Source: Candidatus Hydrogenisulfobacillus filiaventi (lineage in GTDB: Bacteria; Bacillota; Sulfobacillia; Sulfobacillales; R501). From it: a stretch of DNA of 64,000 nucleotides. Position 1 is the stretch's first letter; every line of letters starts with the position of its first letter. The notes beneath the pieces are model-generated. The model ran no database searches, was not told the origin of the DNA, and saw nothing but the letters and a program-made list of their open reading frames with translations. Shown in pieces: positions 10,141 to 18,540 of the stretch. The position numbers were made by a program, and so were the translations under genes. The DNA is taken from NCBI GenBank assembly GCA_902809825.1, contig LR778114.1:1984001-2048000 (forward strand), read 5' to 3'.

Positions 10141-12114
10141 TCAAACCTCGCCCGGGGCCGCCGGCGGCCCTTCGGAGGCGGGCGCGGCCCCTTCGGGGGC
10201 CGGGGGTGTCTTGCGCCCGCGGCGGCGGCCGGAGGTCCGCCGGGCCGGCGGCGCCTCGTCCCGGGCCGCGGCCGTCTCCGGCAGGGGCAGTGCCAGGGGC
10301 GGCAGTCCCGGCGCCTCCACCAGGCGGGCGGTGGCAAAGGTGCGCAAAACGCGCGTCACCTCTACCGCCACCTGCTCACCCACCAGCCCGCCCGCCCCCT
10401 GCACGTCGATCACATACCCCTCCCGACGGGCGATGCCGTCCTCGGGATTGGTGGCATGGCGGTCCTCCACCGTGAGGGTCAGGCGCTCGCCTTCCCGGAC
10501 GGGCAGGGCCAGGGCCTCCACCTCGGCGCGGGTACCCAGCTTGCGGATGCGCAGGTCGGTAAGGGCACAGTCCTGGGAACCGCGGATGAAGACGGTCTTG
10601 CCCGCCTCCCGTTCCAGTTCCTTGAGGTTGCTGCCCCCCGGGCCGATGAGATGGGCGGCCACACTGGGATGAGCCTCCGCCAGCACCGCCTCCGCCCCGC
10701 TTTCCCGCAGGCGGGCGAGGATGCGTTGCCGGAACCGGCGCGCCAGCACCGACTCCGAGAGCACGTGCCCGCGGCCTTCGCACTGGGGACAGATGCGGGT
10801 CAACTGGTTGAGCAGGCTTTCCCGCACCTTCTTGCGGGTCAGCTCCAACAGGCCCAGCCGGGTCAGGCCCAGCACCGTCACCCGGGTGCGGTCCCCGCGC
10901 AGGGCGGCCTGGAAGGTGCGGATGACCTCCTTCTGGTCCTCCTCCCGTTCCATATCGATGAAGTCGATGACCACGATCCCGCTGATGTCCCGCAGCCGCA
11001 GCTGGCGGGCGATCTCCACCGCCGCCTCGCGGTTGGTGTTGAGCACCGTGTCGGCCAGGTCGGTGGTCCCCACGTTCTTGCCGGTGTTGACGTCGATAAC
11101 GGTCAGGGCCTCGGTCTCGTCGATGACCAGATAGCCGCCGCAGCGCAGCCAGACCCGCCGTTTCAAGGCACGGTCCAGCTCCGCCTCCACCCCCCGGGCC
11201 TCAAAGAGCGGGACCTCCCCGCTGTAATACTCCAGCCGGTTCAGCAGCTCCGGGGACAAGGCGGCGGTGATCTCCCGCGCCCGCAGATAGGCTTGGGGGT
11301 CATCGACGATGAAGCGGTCGACGCTCTCGTCCAGGTGATCGCGGATGGTACGCCCGATGAGGCTGGCCTCCCGGTGGAGGACAGCCGGGGCTTTGGCCGT
11401 GCGGGCCTTCTGCCGGATCCGCGCCCACAGGCGGCGCAGGTAGGCCAGGTCGCGGGCCAGCTGCCGCTGGGAGGCCCCCTGGGCCACCGTCCGCACGATC
11501 AGCCCCATCCCCCGCGGCCGCAGCTTCTGGGCCAGGGCCCGCAGGCGTTCCCGCTCCGCCGCCCGTTCGATGCGCCGCGAGACCCCGATGGTCTCCGAGT
11601 AGGGGGTCAGGACCAGGTAACGGCCGGGAAGACTGATGTTGGTGGTGACGCGGGCCCCTTTGGTGCCGATGGGCTCCTTGGCGACCTGCACCACCACTTC
11701 CTGGCCGACCTTGAGCACCTCCTGAATCGGCTGCCCCCGCCGCCGGTCCCGGGCCTCGGCGTTGGCATCATCCACATACAGGAAGGCGTTCTTGTCCAGC
11801 CCCAGGTTGACAAAGGCCGCCCGCATCCCCGGCAGCACGTTCTCGACCCGGCCCTTGTAGATGTTCCCGGCCGCCTGGTCGTCATCGTCGCGGTCGATGT
11901 AGAACTCGACCAGTTGCCCGTCTTCCAAAATCGCCAGGCGGCTTTCGCCACCCTCGAAATTTACCAAAAGCTCGCGAAAGGTTTTCGGCTCAGGCTCGCC
12001 GGGGCTGTCCAGCTCCTCTGTCTCCGGCCGGATCTCCTCGCCGGCCTCGTGCTCGACGGCGGCGGGTCCCGACGCCGGCGCTGCCCCCCAGCGGCGACGT
12101 TTACGCCGTGTCAT
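10141..12114 (-). CDS. rng: Ribonuclease G/E family endoribonuclease
   Basis: The 657-residue protein has an acidic N-terminal tail (1-45), an S1 RNA-binding domain (from about 84, NIYKGRVENVLPGMRAAFV), the catalytic DNase I-like core with the metal-binding Asp in VIDVNTGKNVG (about 340), and the Zn-link CPQCEGRGH (about 441). A proline/arginine-rich tail follows. It cuts single-stranded RNA in rRNA processing and mRNA decay. The ATG at 12114 follows AAGGGG; the longer open frame is not conserved-looking. RNase G upstream of rplU is common in Clostridia-like genomes. The 158-bp gap before it (12115-12272) has no clear promoter. Confidence 0.95.
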   Translation of the reverse strand: MTRRKRRRWGAAPASGPAAVEHEAGEEIRPETEELDSPGEPEPKTFRELLVNFEGGESRLAILEDGQLVEFYIDRDDDDQAAGNIYKGRVENVLPGMRAAFVNLGLDKNAFLYVDDANAEARDRRRGQPIQEVLKVGQEVVVQVAKEPIGTKGARVTTNISLPGRYLVLTPYSETIGVSRRIERAAERERLRALAQKLRPRGMGLIVRTVAQGASQRQLARDLAYLRRLWARIRQKARTAKAPAVLHREASLIGRTIRDHLDESVDRFIVDDPQAYLRAREITAALSPELLNRLEYYSGEVPLFEARGVEAELDRALKRRVWLRCGGYLVIDETEALTVIDVNTGKNVGTTDLADTVLNTNREAAVEIARQLRLRDISGIVVIDFIDMEREEDQKEVIRTFQAALRGDRTRVTVLGLTRLGLLELTRKKVRESLLNQLTRICPQCEGRGHVLSESVLARRFRQRILARLRESGAEAVLAEAHPSVAAHLIGPGGSNLKELEREAGKTVFIRGSQDCALTDLRIRKLGTRAEVEALALPVREGERLTLTVEDRHATNPEDGIARREGYVIDVQGAGGLVGEQVAVEVTRVLRTFATARLVEAPGLPPLALPLPETAAARDEAPPARRTSGRRRGRKTPPAPEGAAPASEGPPAAPGEV

Positions 12115-12272
12115 GCCATGCCCCTTCTTTCTGCCTGGGGTACATCCCGTCTCCCGCCCCGGACCCCCTTCCCCGACCGGGCCGGGGTGTCGCGGCGTCT
12201 CCCTCCCTCCCGGCGGCCTCCGAAAAAATTGCCAAGGACCCTTTTTCATCATAGGAATCCGTCCCCGGCCCG

Positions 12273-13163
12273 TCAACGAAGGGGGGGAGGGGCCAGCAGG
12301 CGGGCCACCGGCACCTCCGGCCCGTAACGGGTCAATCCCTCCCAGAGGGCCGCCTCCATCAGGCTGCCCAGAACCTGGAGGTTCTCATCCAGCACCGTCA
12401 CCCGGTGCACCCGGCCCTGGCGCATCGCCGCCAGCACCGCCCGCAGGGGCGCGTCCGCCGCCACCGCCAGGTCCTCCAGCGGCCAGACCGGCCGCCGCCG
12501 GAACGCCAGGGGACGAAGGGCCAGGTCCCGCGCCACCCAGTAGGCGGGGCCCGCCTCCTGGACCCCCGCCGCCCAATACAGGAAGGCGGCGAAGACCCAG
12601 ACCTGCGGGAGGATCCGGCCCAGGGCCGCAGCCAGCAGGCCGAGGCCGGCCAGCCCCAGGGCCAGGGCCTGTCCCGCCCGGCGCGTGCGGCGGGCCGCCG
12701 CCCGGTAGCCGATCCGCCCCCCCCAGTACGCTCGCAGGAGGGTTCCCCCGTCCAGCGGGGCCACCGGCAGCAGGTTGACCAGGCCCAGGGCCAGGTTGAG
12801 ATGAATAAAAGTCTCCAGCCGGGCCGGCGCCCACCCCAGGGCGCGGCCGCCGGTCTCCAGCGCAGCCGCCAGCAGCAGGTTCTCCAAGGGGCCGGCGAGG
12901 GCAACCAGCCCCTGCACCGGCCCCGCCTCCCCCGCCAGCCCCGGCACCTCGGCATGGGCGCCCGCCGGACCCAGTTCCACCCGGCTGACCGGCAGCCCGA
13001 AGCCCCGGGCGACCACCACGTGCGCCAGCTCGTGCAGGGTCACCGCCAGCAGCGCCGGCAAGAGGTCCTCCAGCTGGCCGCCGGCCGCCGCCGCGGCCAG
13101 GACCACCAGCAGGAGCGGGTGCACCCCCCAGCGCAGCGCTCCCGCGCCCGGTGTCCGGGTCAC
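12273..13163 (-). CDS. spoIVFB: Stage IV sporulation protein FB, site-2 protease
   Basis: The 296-residue membrane protein is an M50 metalloprotease. HELAH (44-48) gives two zinc ligands and NLLPVAPLDGG (130-140) the third (D138). Several hydrophobic helices follow, then a single CBS-like C-terminal domain (from about 225, LAVAADAPLRAVL). In spore formers SpoIVFB cleaves pro-sigma-K in the forespore outer membrane. The GTG start follows a GAGGGCGG site and is 13 bp after spoIVFA, the standard pair. Sulfobacillus-like genomes keep such pairs; whether this organism sporulates is not shown. Confidence 0.9.
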   Translation of the reverse strand: MTRTPGAGALRWGVHPLLLVVLAAAAAGGQLEDLLPALLAVTLHELAHVVVARGFGLPVSRVELGPAGAHAEVPGLAGEAGPVQGLVALAGPLENLLLAAALETGGRALGWAPARLETFIHLNLALGLVNLLPVAPLDGGTLLRAYWGGRIGYRAAARRTRRAGQALALGLAGLGLLAAALGRILPQVWVFAAFLYWAAGVQEAGPAYWVARDLALRPLAFRRRPVWPLEDLAVAADAPLRAVLAAMRQGRVHRVTVLDENLQVLGSLMEAALWEGLTRYGPEVPVARLLAPPPLR

Positions 13164-13176
13164 CCCCGCGCCGCCC

Positions 13177-13785
13177 TCAGGGCCGCCAGGCCGGCCCGAA
13201 TACCCCGCGGGCCAGCGGGTCGACCGGCAGCCCCTGCACCGTCACCGCCACCCAGAGGCCGTGGCCGCCCAGGGTGCCCACCGTCCCCGGCAGCCGCCGG
13301 CCGGGGCGCACCGCCGCCTGCACCAGGCCGCCGTACATGATGCGAGTGCCCGCTGCCCCGGCCGGGGCCTCCTCCACCACCCAGGGACCGGCCGCCGCCG
13401 ACCGTTCCACCGCCACCACCCGGCCCGACACCGGAATGCCGAGGGCGGTCCCCGCCGGCGCCTGCACCCACACCCCCTCCGCAAATCCGGCGCCGGCCGT
13501 CCGGCCTTGCCAGCCGAAGGCGGTGCGGAGCCGGGCCCCGGCCAGGGGCGCCGGCCAACGGCCGCCGGGCGCCGCCGCCTGCGGGGCGGGAGCCGGGGCC
13601 GGCCGTACCCACCGGTGCACCAGCGCCGCCCACCCGCGGGGCACCGCCCGGGGGTGCTCATGCATCCAGGCCAGTCCCGCAAACAGCGTCAAGGCGATAA
13701 TCCACCGCACCCGGGTCCCGATGCGGCCCGGGGGCGCCTGTCCGCCCCAGCCGGGCCGGCCGGGGGGTTCCGGCCCCGACAGCAT
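13177..13785 (-). CDS. spoIVFA: Stage IV sporulation protein FA (LytM/M23-like)
   Basis: The 202-residue protein has one N-terminal membrane helix (about 27-41) and a C-terminal LytM-like domain. The domain's end (GHGLWVAVTVQGLPVDP) mirrors the M23 motif HLHFEV..G.PVDP but has lost catalytic His, as in SpoIVFA. It is the scaffold and inhibitor partner of SpoIVFB. Direct adjacency to spoIVFB is the main support. Confidence 0.82.
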   Translation of the reverse strand: MLSGPEPPGRPGWGGQAPPGRIGTRVRWIIALTLFAGLAWMHEHPRAVPRGWAALVHRWVRPAPAPAPQAAAPGGRWPAPLAGARLRTAFGWQGRTAGAGFAEGVWVQAPAGTALGIPVSGRVVAVERSAAAGPWVVEEAPAGAAGTRIMYGGLVQAAVRPGRRLPGTVGTLGGHGLWVAVTVQGLPVDPLARGVFGPAWRP

Positions 13786-13842
13786 GGCTCCCGCCTCCCT
13801 GCGTCCCTGTGCTGGAACCAGGGTATGCGGACGGGCGGGGGA

Positions 13843-13995
13843 TCAGGACAACCGGCGGCCGCCGTTGCTGCGGCGCCGGGGCCGCCGCACCTTCTCCAGA
13901 CGTTCCAGCCGGCGCTCCACCCGCAGCAGCACCGCGATCAGGCCCAGCAGCAGGGCGGCATCAAATGCCAGCAGGGCCGCCACCCATCCCCCCAT
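13843..13995 (-). CDS. Small membrane protein of 50 residues
   Basis: A short frame encodes MGGWVAALLAFDAALLLGLI at its N-terminus, a single membrane helix, followed by a basic amphipathic tail (RVERRLERLEKVRRPRRR). The ATG has a GGCGGAG ribosome site nine bases upstream, and the gene starts 4 bp after the rodA stop. It is too short for many gene callers. Function is unknown. The single-pass plus coiled basic tail and position between rodA and spoIVFA suggest a role at the division or cell-wall machinery, as inference only. Confidence 0.55.
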   Translation of the reverse strand: MGGWVAALLAFDAALLLGLIAVLLRVERRLERLEKVRRPRRRSNGGRRLS

Positions 13996-13999
13996 GACC

Positions 14000-15160
14000 C
14001 TACTCCGCCAGGCTGCCGGCCGCCCGCCCCGTGCGGGCCACCGCCGTCTCGGCGAACAGCTGGGCCTCCGCCCGCATGCGTACGTTCAGCAGCAGGCCCA
14101 GGGCGGCGGCGTCGGTAAGATAGGCGGAGCCACCGTAGGAGATGAAGGGCAGGGGCACGCCCGCCACCGGCATCACCCCCGCTACCATCCCGGCGCTCTC
14201 CAGGACGTGGAAGGCGATGAGGGAGACCACCCCTGCCGCCAATAGACGGCCCAGGCGGTCGCGGGCAAGGCCGGCGGTGTGCATCCCGCGGGCGATGAGC
14301 AGGAAGTACAATAGCAGGATGCCCATCGCGCCCACGAAGCCCGCCTGGTCGGCCACCACCGCGAAGATGAAGTCGGTGGAGGCAGCCGGCAGGAAGCTCA
14401 GCTGGGAGGTGTGGCCGCCGATGCCGAGGCCCAGCAGCCCGCCCGCCCCGACCGCGATGCGGGACTGGATCTCGTTGAAGCCCGCCCCCAGCGGGGCCTG
14501 GTCCGGATGCAGGAAGATCAGCAGGCGTTGCAGCTGATAGTTGTGCATGGGGATGTAGATGTGCCAGGTGAGGTGGGCATAGATCCAGGCCACCACCAGC
14601 CCGAAGCCGCCCCCGAAGAGGAGGAGCATACGCCACCCCGGCGCCCCGGCCATGAACAGCATGCCGATGAGGATGGCCAGGAACACCAGGGAGGTGCCCA
14701 GGTCGGGCTGCTTAATCACCAGTAGCATGGGCAGGGCCACCAGCGCCAGGGGCGATACCCAATCCCGCCAGCGCCGGAGATCCGGCCGCCGGTCCAGGTT
14801 GACCGCCAACGCCAGCAGCACCGCGAACTTGGAGAACTCCGAGGGCTGCAGCTGGAACGGGCCCACGTTGATCCACCGCTGCGCGCCGTAGGCGGTATGC
14901 CCCTTCACCAGCACGAAGGCCAGCAGCAGCACCGCACCCCCGTAGAGATAGGGGGCCCACTGCGCCCAACGCGGATAGGGGATGGCCGCCACCCCCAGCA
15001 GGGTGACCATCCCGGCGGCAATCCACAGTATCTGGTGATACACGTAGTACCGGCCGGAATCCTGGGTAGCCACCCCGATGAAGAAGAGCCCGGCTACCGA
15101 CAGTACCAGCATCAGCCCGATGCTGACCCCATCCAGGCGCCGCCACAACCGCTGCCCCAC
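14000..15160 (-). CDS. rodA: RodA/FtsW-type peptidoglycan glycosyltransferase
   Basis: This SEDS-family membrane protein of about 386 residues polymerises glycan strands. It shows QRWINVGPFQLQPSEFSK, KQPDLGTSLVF with the essential Asp, HNYQLQRLLIFLHP, TDFIFAVVADQAGFVGA, and the C-terminal GVPLPFISYGGSAY. Proximity to mreBCD and minCDE favours a RodA (elongation) role over FtsW. Start choice: the frame opens at TTG 15175, but GTG 15160 has GGGGGG eight bases upstream and is preferred. It lies downstream of minE, separated by a strong hairpin. Confidence 0.92.
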   Translation of the reverse strand: MGQRLWRRLDGVSIGLMLVLSVAGLFFIGVATQDSGRYYVYHQILWIAAGMVTLLGVAAIPYPRWAQWAPYLYGGAVLLLAFVLVKGHTAYGAQRWINVGPFQLQPSEFSKFAVLLALAVNLDRRPDLRRWRDWVSPLALVALPMLLVIKQPDLGTSLVFLAILIGMLFMAGAPGWRMLLLFGGGFGLVVAWIYAHLTWHIYIPMHNYQLQRLLIFLHPDQAPLGAGFNEIQSRIAVGAGGLLGLGIGGHTSQLSFLPAASTDFIFAVVADQAGFVGAMGILLLYFLLIARGMHTAGLARDRLGRLLAAGVVSLIAFHVLESAGMVAGVMPVAGVPLPFISYGGSAYLTDAAALGLLLNVRMRAEAQLFAETAVARTGRAAGSLAE

Positions 15161-15199
15161 GCTGCCGCCCCCCAATCCGTAGTGGTGGCGGGCATCCGC

Positions 15200-15232
15200 C
15201 CGCCGGCGTTCTTTTAATCATAACGCCGGCGG
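15200..15232. terminator. Perfect 11-bp inverted repeat between minE and rodA
   Basis: CCGCCGGCGTT (15200-15210) pairs perfectly with AACGCCGGCGG (15222-15232) around an 11-base AT-rich loop. There is no T run, so it is not a classic intrinsic terminator. It may attenuate or mark the end of the minCDE transcript. Confidence 0.5.
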
Positions 15233-15253
15233 CGGGCACGGGGACAGGGGCGG

Positions 15254-15514
15254 CTACAGGGTGCGCTTCACGCGCAGGATGGGAATGTTGGCGACCAGAG
15301 CCAGGGCGTTGTGGTCGCGCGCCACATCCACCTGAAACCCGCGGTCGTCGATCTCGAGGTACTCGGAAATCACCTTCAGGAGATCCCCCTTGAGGGCCTC
15401 CAGAGTACGGGCCGATAGGCTGGCGCGGTCCTGGATCAGCACCAGGCGCAGGCGCTCCTTGGCCACTTCCTTACTGGAGTCCTCCCGCGTAAACAGCCGC
15501 GACCACAGGTCCAT
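15254..15514 (-). CDS. minE: Cell division topological factor MinE
   Basis: The 86-residue protein starts MDLWSRLFTRED, matching the MinE membrane-targeting N-terminus, then has the anti-MinCD helix (SSKEVAKERLRLVLIQDR) and the topological specificity domain (ALKGDLLKVISEYLEID). It drives MinD off the membrane and places the septum at mid-cell. The ATG at 15514 with GGGGGGG upstream is chosen over a GTG eight codons earlier that overlaps the minD stop, because family members begin here. MinE itself is absent from Bacillus (which uses DivIVA), but present in Clostridia-like groups. Confidence 0.95.
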   Translation of the reverse strand: MDLWSRLFTREDSSKEVAKERLRLVLIQDRASLSARTLEALKGDLLKVISEYLEIDDRGFQVDVARDHNALALVANIPILRVKRTL

Positions 15515-15534
15515 GAGCGTACTGCCCCCCCGGT

Positions 15535-16332
15535 TCACCCGCGGATGCCCATCATCTTGCGCAGACGGGTCAGGAAGCCGGTCTCATCCTCCAGCTTCAT
15601 GATGGGCACCTCCTCTCCCCTCAGGCGGCGCACGATGTTGCGATAGGCCTCCCCCGCCCGCGACTGCGGGTTCATGACCGCCGGTTCACCCCGGTTGGTG
15701 GACACCACAATGGTTTCGTCCTCGGGCACCACCCCCATGAGGTCGATGGCCAGGATCTCCAGGATGTCGCCGATGTCCATCATATCCCCCTTCTTCACCA
15801 TCGCCGGGCGCAGCCGGTTGATGATGAGGCGGGGCCGGTGCTTCTCCTGGGCCTCCAACAGCCCGATAATGCGGTCGGCGTCCCGGACCGACGAGACCTC
15901 GGGGGTGGCCACCACCAGCGCCTGGTCGGCACCGGCCACCGCGTTCTTGAACCCCTGCTCGATGCCGGCGGGGGAATCGATGAGGACGTAATCGAACTCC
16001 GCCTTCAAGGCCTCCACCAGCTCCGCCATCTGAGCCGGGGTAACGGCGGTTTTGTCCCGCGTCTGGGCGGCAGGCAGCAGATAGAGGTTGTCGAACCGCT
16101 TGTCCTTAATGAGGGCATGCTTGAGTTTGGCAAAACCCTCCACCACATCCACCAGGTCGTAGACGATGCGGTTTTCGAGTCCCATCACCACGTCCAGATT
16201 GCGCAGCCCGATATCGGCATCCACCAGCGCCACCTTGAGGTCGAGGCGCGCCAGCCCCGCCCCCAGATTGGCGGTGGTGGTGGTTTTGCCCACGCCCCCC
16301 TTGCCGGACGTGATGACTATGGCTTCACCCAT
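15535..16332 (-). CDS. minD: Septum-site determining ATPase MinD
   Basis: The 265-residue ParA-family ATPase has the deviant Walker A GKGGVGKTT (10-18), the Walker B region (VLIDSPAGIEQG) and a C-terminal amphipathic membrane helix (FLTRLRKMMGIR). It recruits MinC to the membrane and is cycled by MinE. It is followed within 20 bp by minE and preceded by the minC-like gene 45 bp upstream. Confidence 0.97.
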   Translation of the reverse strand: MGEAIVITSGKGGVGKTTTTANLGAGLARLDLKVALVDADIGLRNLDVVMGLENRIVYDLVDVVEGFAKLKHALIKDKRFDNLYLLPAAQTRDKTAVTPAQMAELVEALKAEFDYVLIDSPAGIEQGFKNAVAGADQALVVATPEVSSVRDADRIIGLLEAQEKHRPRLIINRLRPAMVKKGDMMDIGDILEILAIDLMGVVPEDETIVVSTNRGEPAVMNPQSRAGEAYRNIVRRLRGEEVPIMKLEDETGFLTRLRKMMGIRG

Positions 16333-16377
16333 GCCGTCCCATGCCTCCCCGTTCTGCTCCCGCCCCGCGTCCCGTCG

Positions 16378-16941
16378 TCAAGGGGTCCGGAATTTGAGCG
16401 CACTCTTGCGCCAGCGATCGATGACCAGCCGCCCGTCCCGCACCAGGGCCACCTCCGGGGCTTCCGGCGGCCCCGCGTCCCCTGTATCGGGCGCGCGGGC
16501 GATATAGGGGCCGATCCGGATCTGGGTGGGAGTGAGGCGGAAGGCCGCCACCGTGGCACGGATATCGCCGTTGGCGCCCGCGTGCACCACGCCCCGCAGC
16601 CAGCCCATTACCACAATGTCCCCCTCCGCCGTAATCTCGGCACCGGGGTTGACGTCGCCCAACACCACCACGTTGCCGACATAGCGCACCTTCTGGCCCG
16701 ACCGCAAGGTGCGCCGGACCAGCAGGGTCGGCCAGCCGTTGATAGGATCCCGCCCCGCCTCCGGCGGCTGGGCCGCCATCCGCCGGGATTCCGTCCCGGC
16801 CGTCGGGGTCGCCGGAGTCCGGGACCGCCGCGTGCCCCGCTCCCCGTTCCGGGGGGGTGAGGACCGCCGCGCCGGCTTGGCCGCCGCTTCGGTCGCCGCA
16901 GTGCCGGGGACTCCGGTCGACCCTTGCGTCTTCGCGCTCAC
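16378..16941 (-). CDS. minC: MinC-like protein lacking the N-terminal FtsZ-inhibiting domain
   Basis: The last 110 residues match the MinC C-terminal beta-helix (LRSGQKVRYVGNVVVLGDVN, AEGDIVVMGWLRGVVHAG, FRLTPTQIRIG), which dimerises and binds MinD. Upstream of this there are only about 74 residues rich in Thr, Arg, Ala and Pro with no sign of the folded MinC N-domain. The GTG start at 16941 has AAAGGGGGAG seven bases upstream; the ATG ten codons earlier (16971) is possible but has no site. Even the full open frame to 17094 holds no N-domain. A terminator isolates the gene from mreD. It may work as a truncated adaptor, or the N-domain may be too diverged to see. Confidence 0.85.
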   Translation of the reverse strand: MSAKTQGSTGVPGTAATEAAAKPARRSSPPRNGERGTRRSRTPATPTAGTESRRMAAQPPEAGRDPINGWPTLLVRRTLRSGQKVRYVGNVVVLGDVNPGAEITAEGDIVVMGWLRGVVHAGANGDIRATVAAFRLTPTQIRIGPYIARAPDTGDAGPPEAPEVALVRDGRLVIDRWRKSALKFRTP

Positions 16942-17049
16942 CGCAACGCTCCCCCTTTTGTCGCCCGCCATACAAGATTCTCGCCGGGGGAAGGAACTCC
17001 TGCTGCGGAGGCCGGCGGGTGCGCGAAGTTTTTTCCGGCAGCGCACGGC

Positions 17050-17081
17050 AAAAAAACCGGCAGGCCGCCCCGGCCCGCCGG
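17050..17081 (-). terminator. Intrinsic terminator after mreD
   Basis: On the minus strand a 10-bp GC stem (17072-17081 with 17057-17066, one G-T pair, 5-base loop) is followed directly by seven Ts (17050-17056). It sits between the mreD stop and the minC start and should end the mreBCD transcript. Confidence 0.88.
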
Positions 17082-17114
17082 CGTCCTGCGGCAATCGTCA
17101 GCCGCCGCCGGCCC

Positions 17115-17648
17115 TCACATGGGCAGGCGCCGCCGGGGGGCCCCCCGCACCGGCACCTCGATGCCGGCCGCCCGCGCCGGGACCAGCAGCCCTACCAGCC
17201 CCGGGGTGAGAAACATGGCCGACAACACCCAGACCGGCAGAGGCAGGGCGAACAGCGGCCAGGTCGGCGCCAACCCGAAGGGGCGCAGCAGCACCCAATC
17301 CACCGGGGCCAGCAGGGCCTGCGCGAGGCCCCCGATGAGCCCCGGTACGAATACGCGGTCCTTGGCCAGCACCCCGCCGGCCCGGGCGGCCGCCCACCCC
17401 AGCAGGGCCAGGGTGACGGTGTTCAGCCCCCAGGCCCGGCCCGCCAGGAGGTCCTGCAGCCCTCCGGCCAGGAGACCCAGCCACAGCGCCCGGCGCGGGC
17501 TCTCGAACAGACCCAGGGCCACCACCAGCGCCGCGACCACGTCCGGGGTGTAACCGGGGGGGAAAAACCAGGGCAACAGCGCCGTCTGCGCCACCAGCGC
17601 CAGCAGGATGAGTAGCACCCACACCAGGGGATGATAAGGCCACCGCAT
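17115..17648 (-). CDS. mreD: Rod shape-determining protein MreD
   Basis: This 177-residue, very hydrophobic protein has five or six membrane helices and the MreD-like pattern (GYTPDVVAALVVALGLFE, AGGLQDLLAGRAWGLNT). It is part of the elongasome with MreB, MreC and RodA. Its ATG overlaps the mreC stop by one base (TAATG), so translation is coupled. Confidence 0.9.
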   Translation of the reverse strand: MRWPYHPLVWVLLILLALVAQTALLPWFFPPGYTPDVVAALVVALGLFESPRRALWLGLLAGGLQDLLAGRAWGLNTVTLALLGWAAARAGGVLAKDRVFVPGLIGGLAQALLAPVDWVLLRPFGLAPTWPLFALPLPVWVLSAMFLTPGLVGLLVPARAAGIEVPVRGAPRRRLPM

Positions 17649-18520
17649 TAGCCCGCCCCCCCGAGGTCTGCGGGCGCCTCCGAGCCGGGCGGGCGCGACA
17701 CCACCACCAGCACGGTGGACAGGCGGTCGAAGTTGACGGCCGGCGTCACCGTGGCCACGGTGGTCAGCTGGTAATTGCGGGTAGCCACCGCCGTCACCTG
17801 CCCGACCAGCAGCCCCTTGGGGTAATACTGGCTGAAGCCGGAGGTCACCACCACATCGCCCGGCCGCACATCCGGCTGGTGGGAAAAGAGCTGCAGGCTC
17901 AGGGTCCCGGCGGCGCCGCCCTGACCCATGGCCACCCCGGCCGCCTGGGAGCGGGCGTCCATGGCCCCCACCCCGCTCTGGGGGTCCAGCAGCAGCATCA
18001 CGGTGGCGGTGCGGGGAGTGGTGCTGATGACGCGGCCCACCAGCCCGGCCGGCACCAGCACCACCTGCCCGGGCTGGATGCCGGCGGCGCTGCCCCGGTC
18101 CAGGGTGACGGTATCGAACCAGCTGTCGGGATTGCGGGCGATAACATCGGCCGCCACGGTCCGCCAGCTGCCCAGGGCCTGACGCAGGTGCAGGATCCCC
18201 TCCAGCCGGCTGTCGTCCGCCAGCGCCTGCTGCAGCTCCAGACGGGTGGTCCGCAGGGCCAGGGCCTGCTGCCGCAGGCGGGCATTCTCCGACTCCAGGC
18301 GCCCGATGCGCGCCACCCCGGCCGCGACCGCAGTAACCCGGCCTCCCACCCAGCTGAGGCCGGCATCGGCGGGGGCGGTCACGGTACCAGCCAGGCTGGA
18401 CAGGGCCAGCACGTGATGGTGCAGGCGGGCGGTGAGGCTCAGGCTGACGGCCAGCAGCACCATCACCAACCCCGCCACCACCGGCCGCCGCCAGCGATAG
18501 AGGATGCCCACCAGGCCCAC
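17648..18520 (-). CDS. mreC: Rod shape-determining protein MreC
   Basis: The 290-residue protein has one N-terminal membrane helix (about 13-31), a coiled coil (IGRLESENARLRQQALALR) and the MreC beta-domain (VIARNPDSWFDTVTLDRGS, GLVGRVISTTPRTATVMLL, VVTSGFSQYYPKGLLVGQV). It links the cytoplasmic MreB filament to wall synthases. It lies 20 bp after mreB. Confidence 0.95.
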   Translation of the reverse strand: MGLVGILYRWRRPVVAGLVMVLLAVSLSLTARLHHHVLALSSLAGTVTAPADAGLSWVGGRVTAVAAGVARIGRLESENARLRQQALALRTTRLELQQALADDSRLEGILHLRQALGSWRTVAADVIARNPDSWFDTVTLDRGSAAGIQPGQVVLVPAGLVGRVISTTPRTATVMLLLDPQSGVGAMDARSQAAGVAMGQGGAAGTLSLQLFSHQPDVRPGDVVVTSGFSQYYPKGLLVGQVTAVATRNYQLTTVATVTPAVNFDRLSTVLVVVSRPPGSEAPADLGGAG

Positions 18521-18540
18521 AGACCTGCCCCCCTCCTTGC

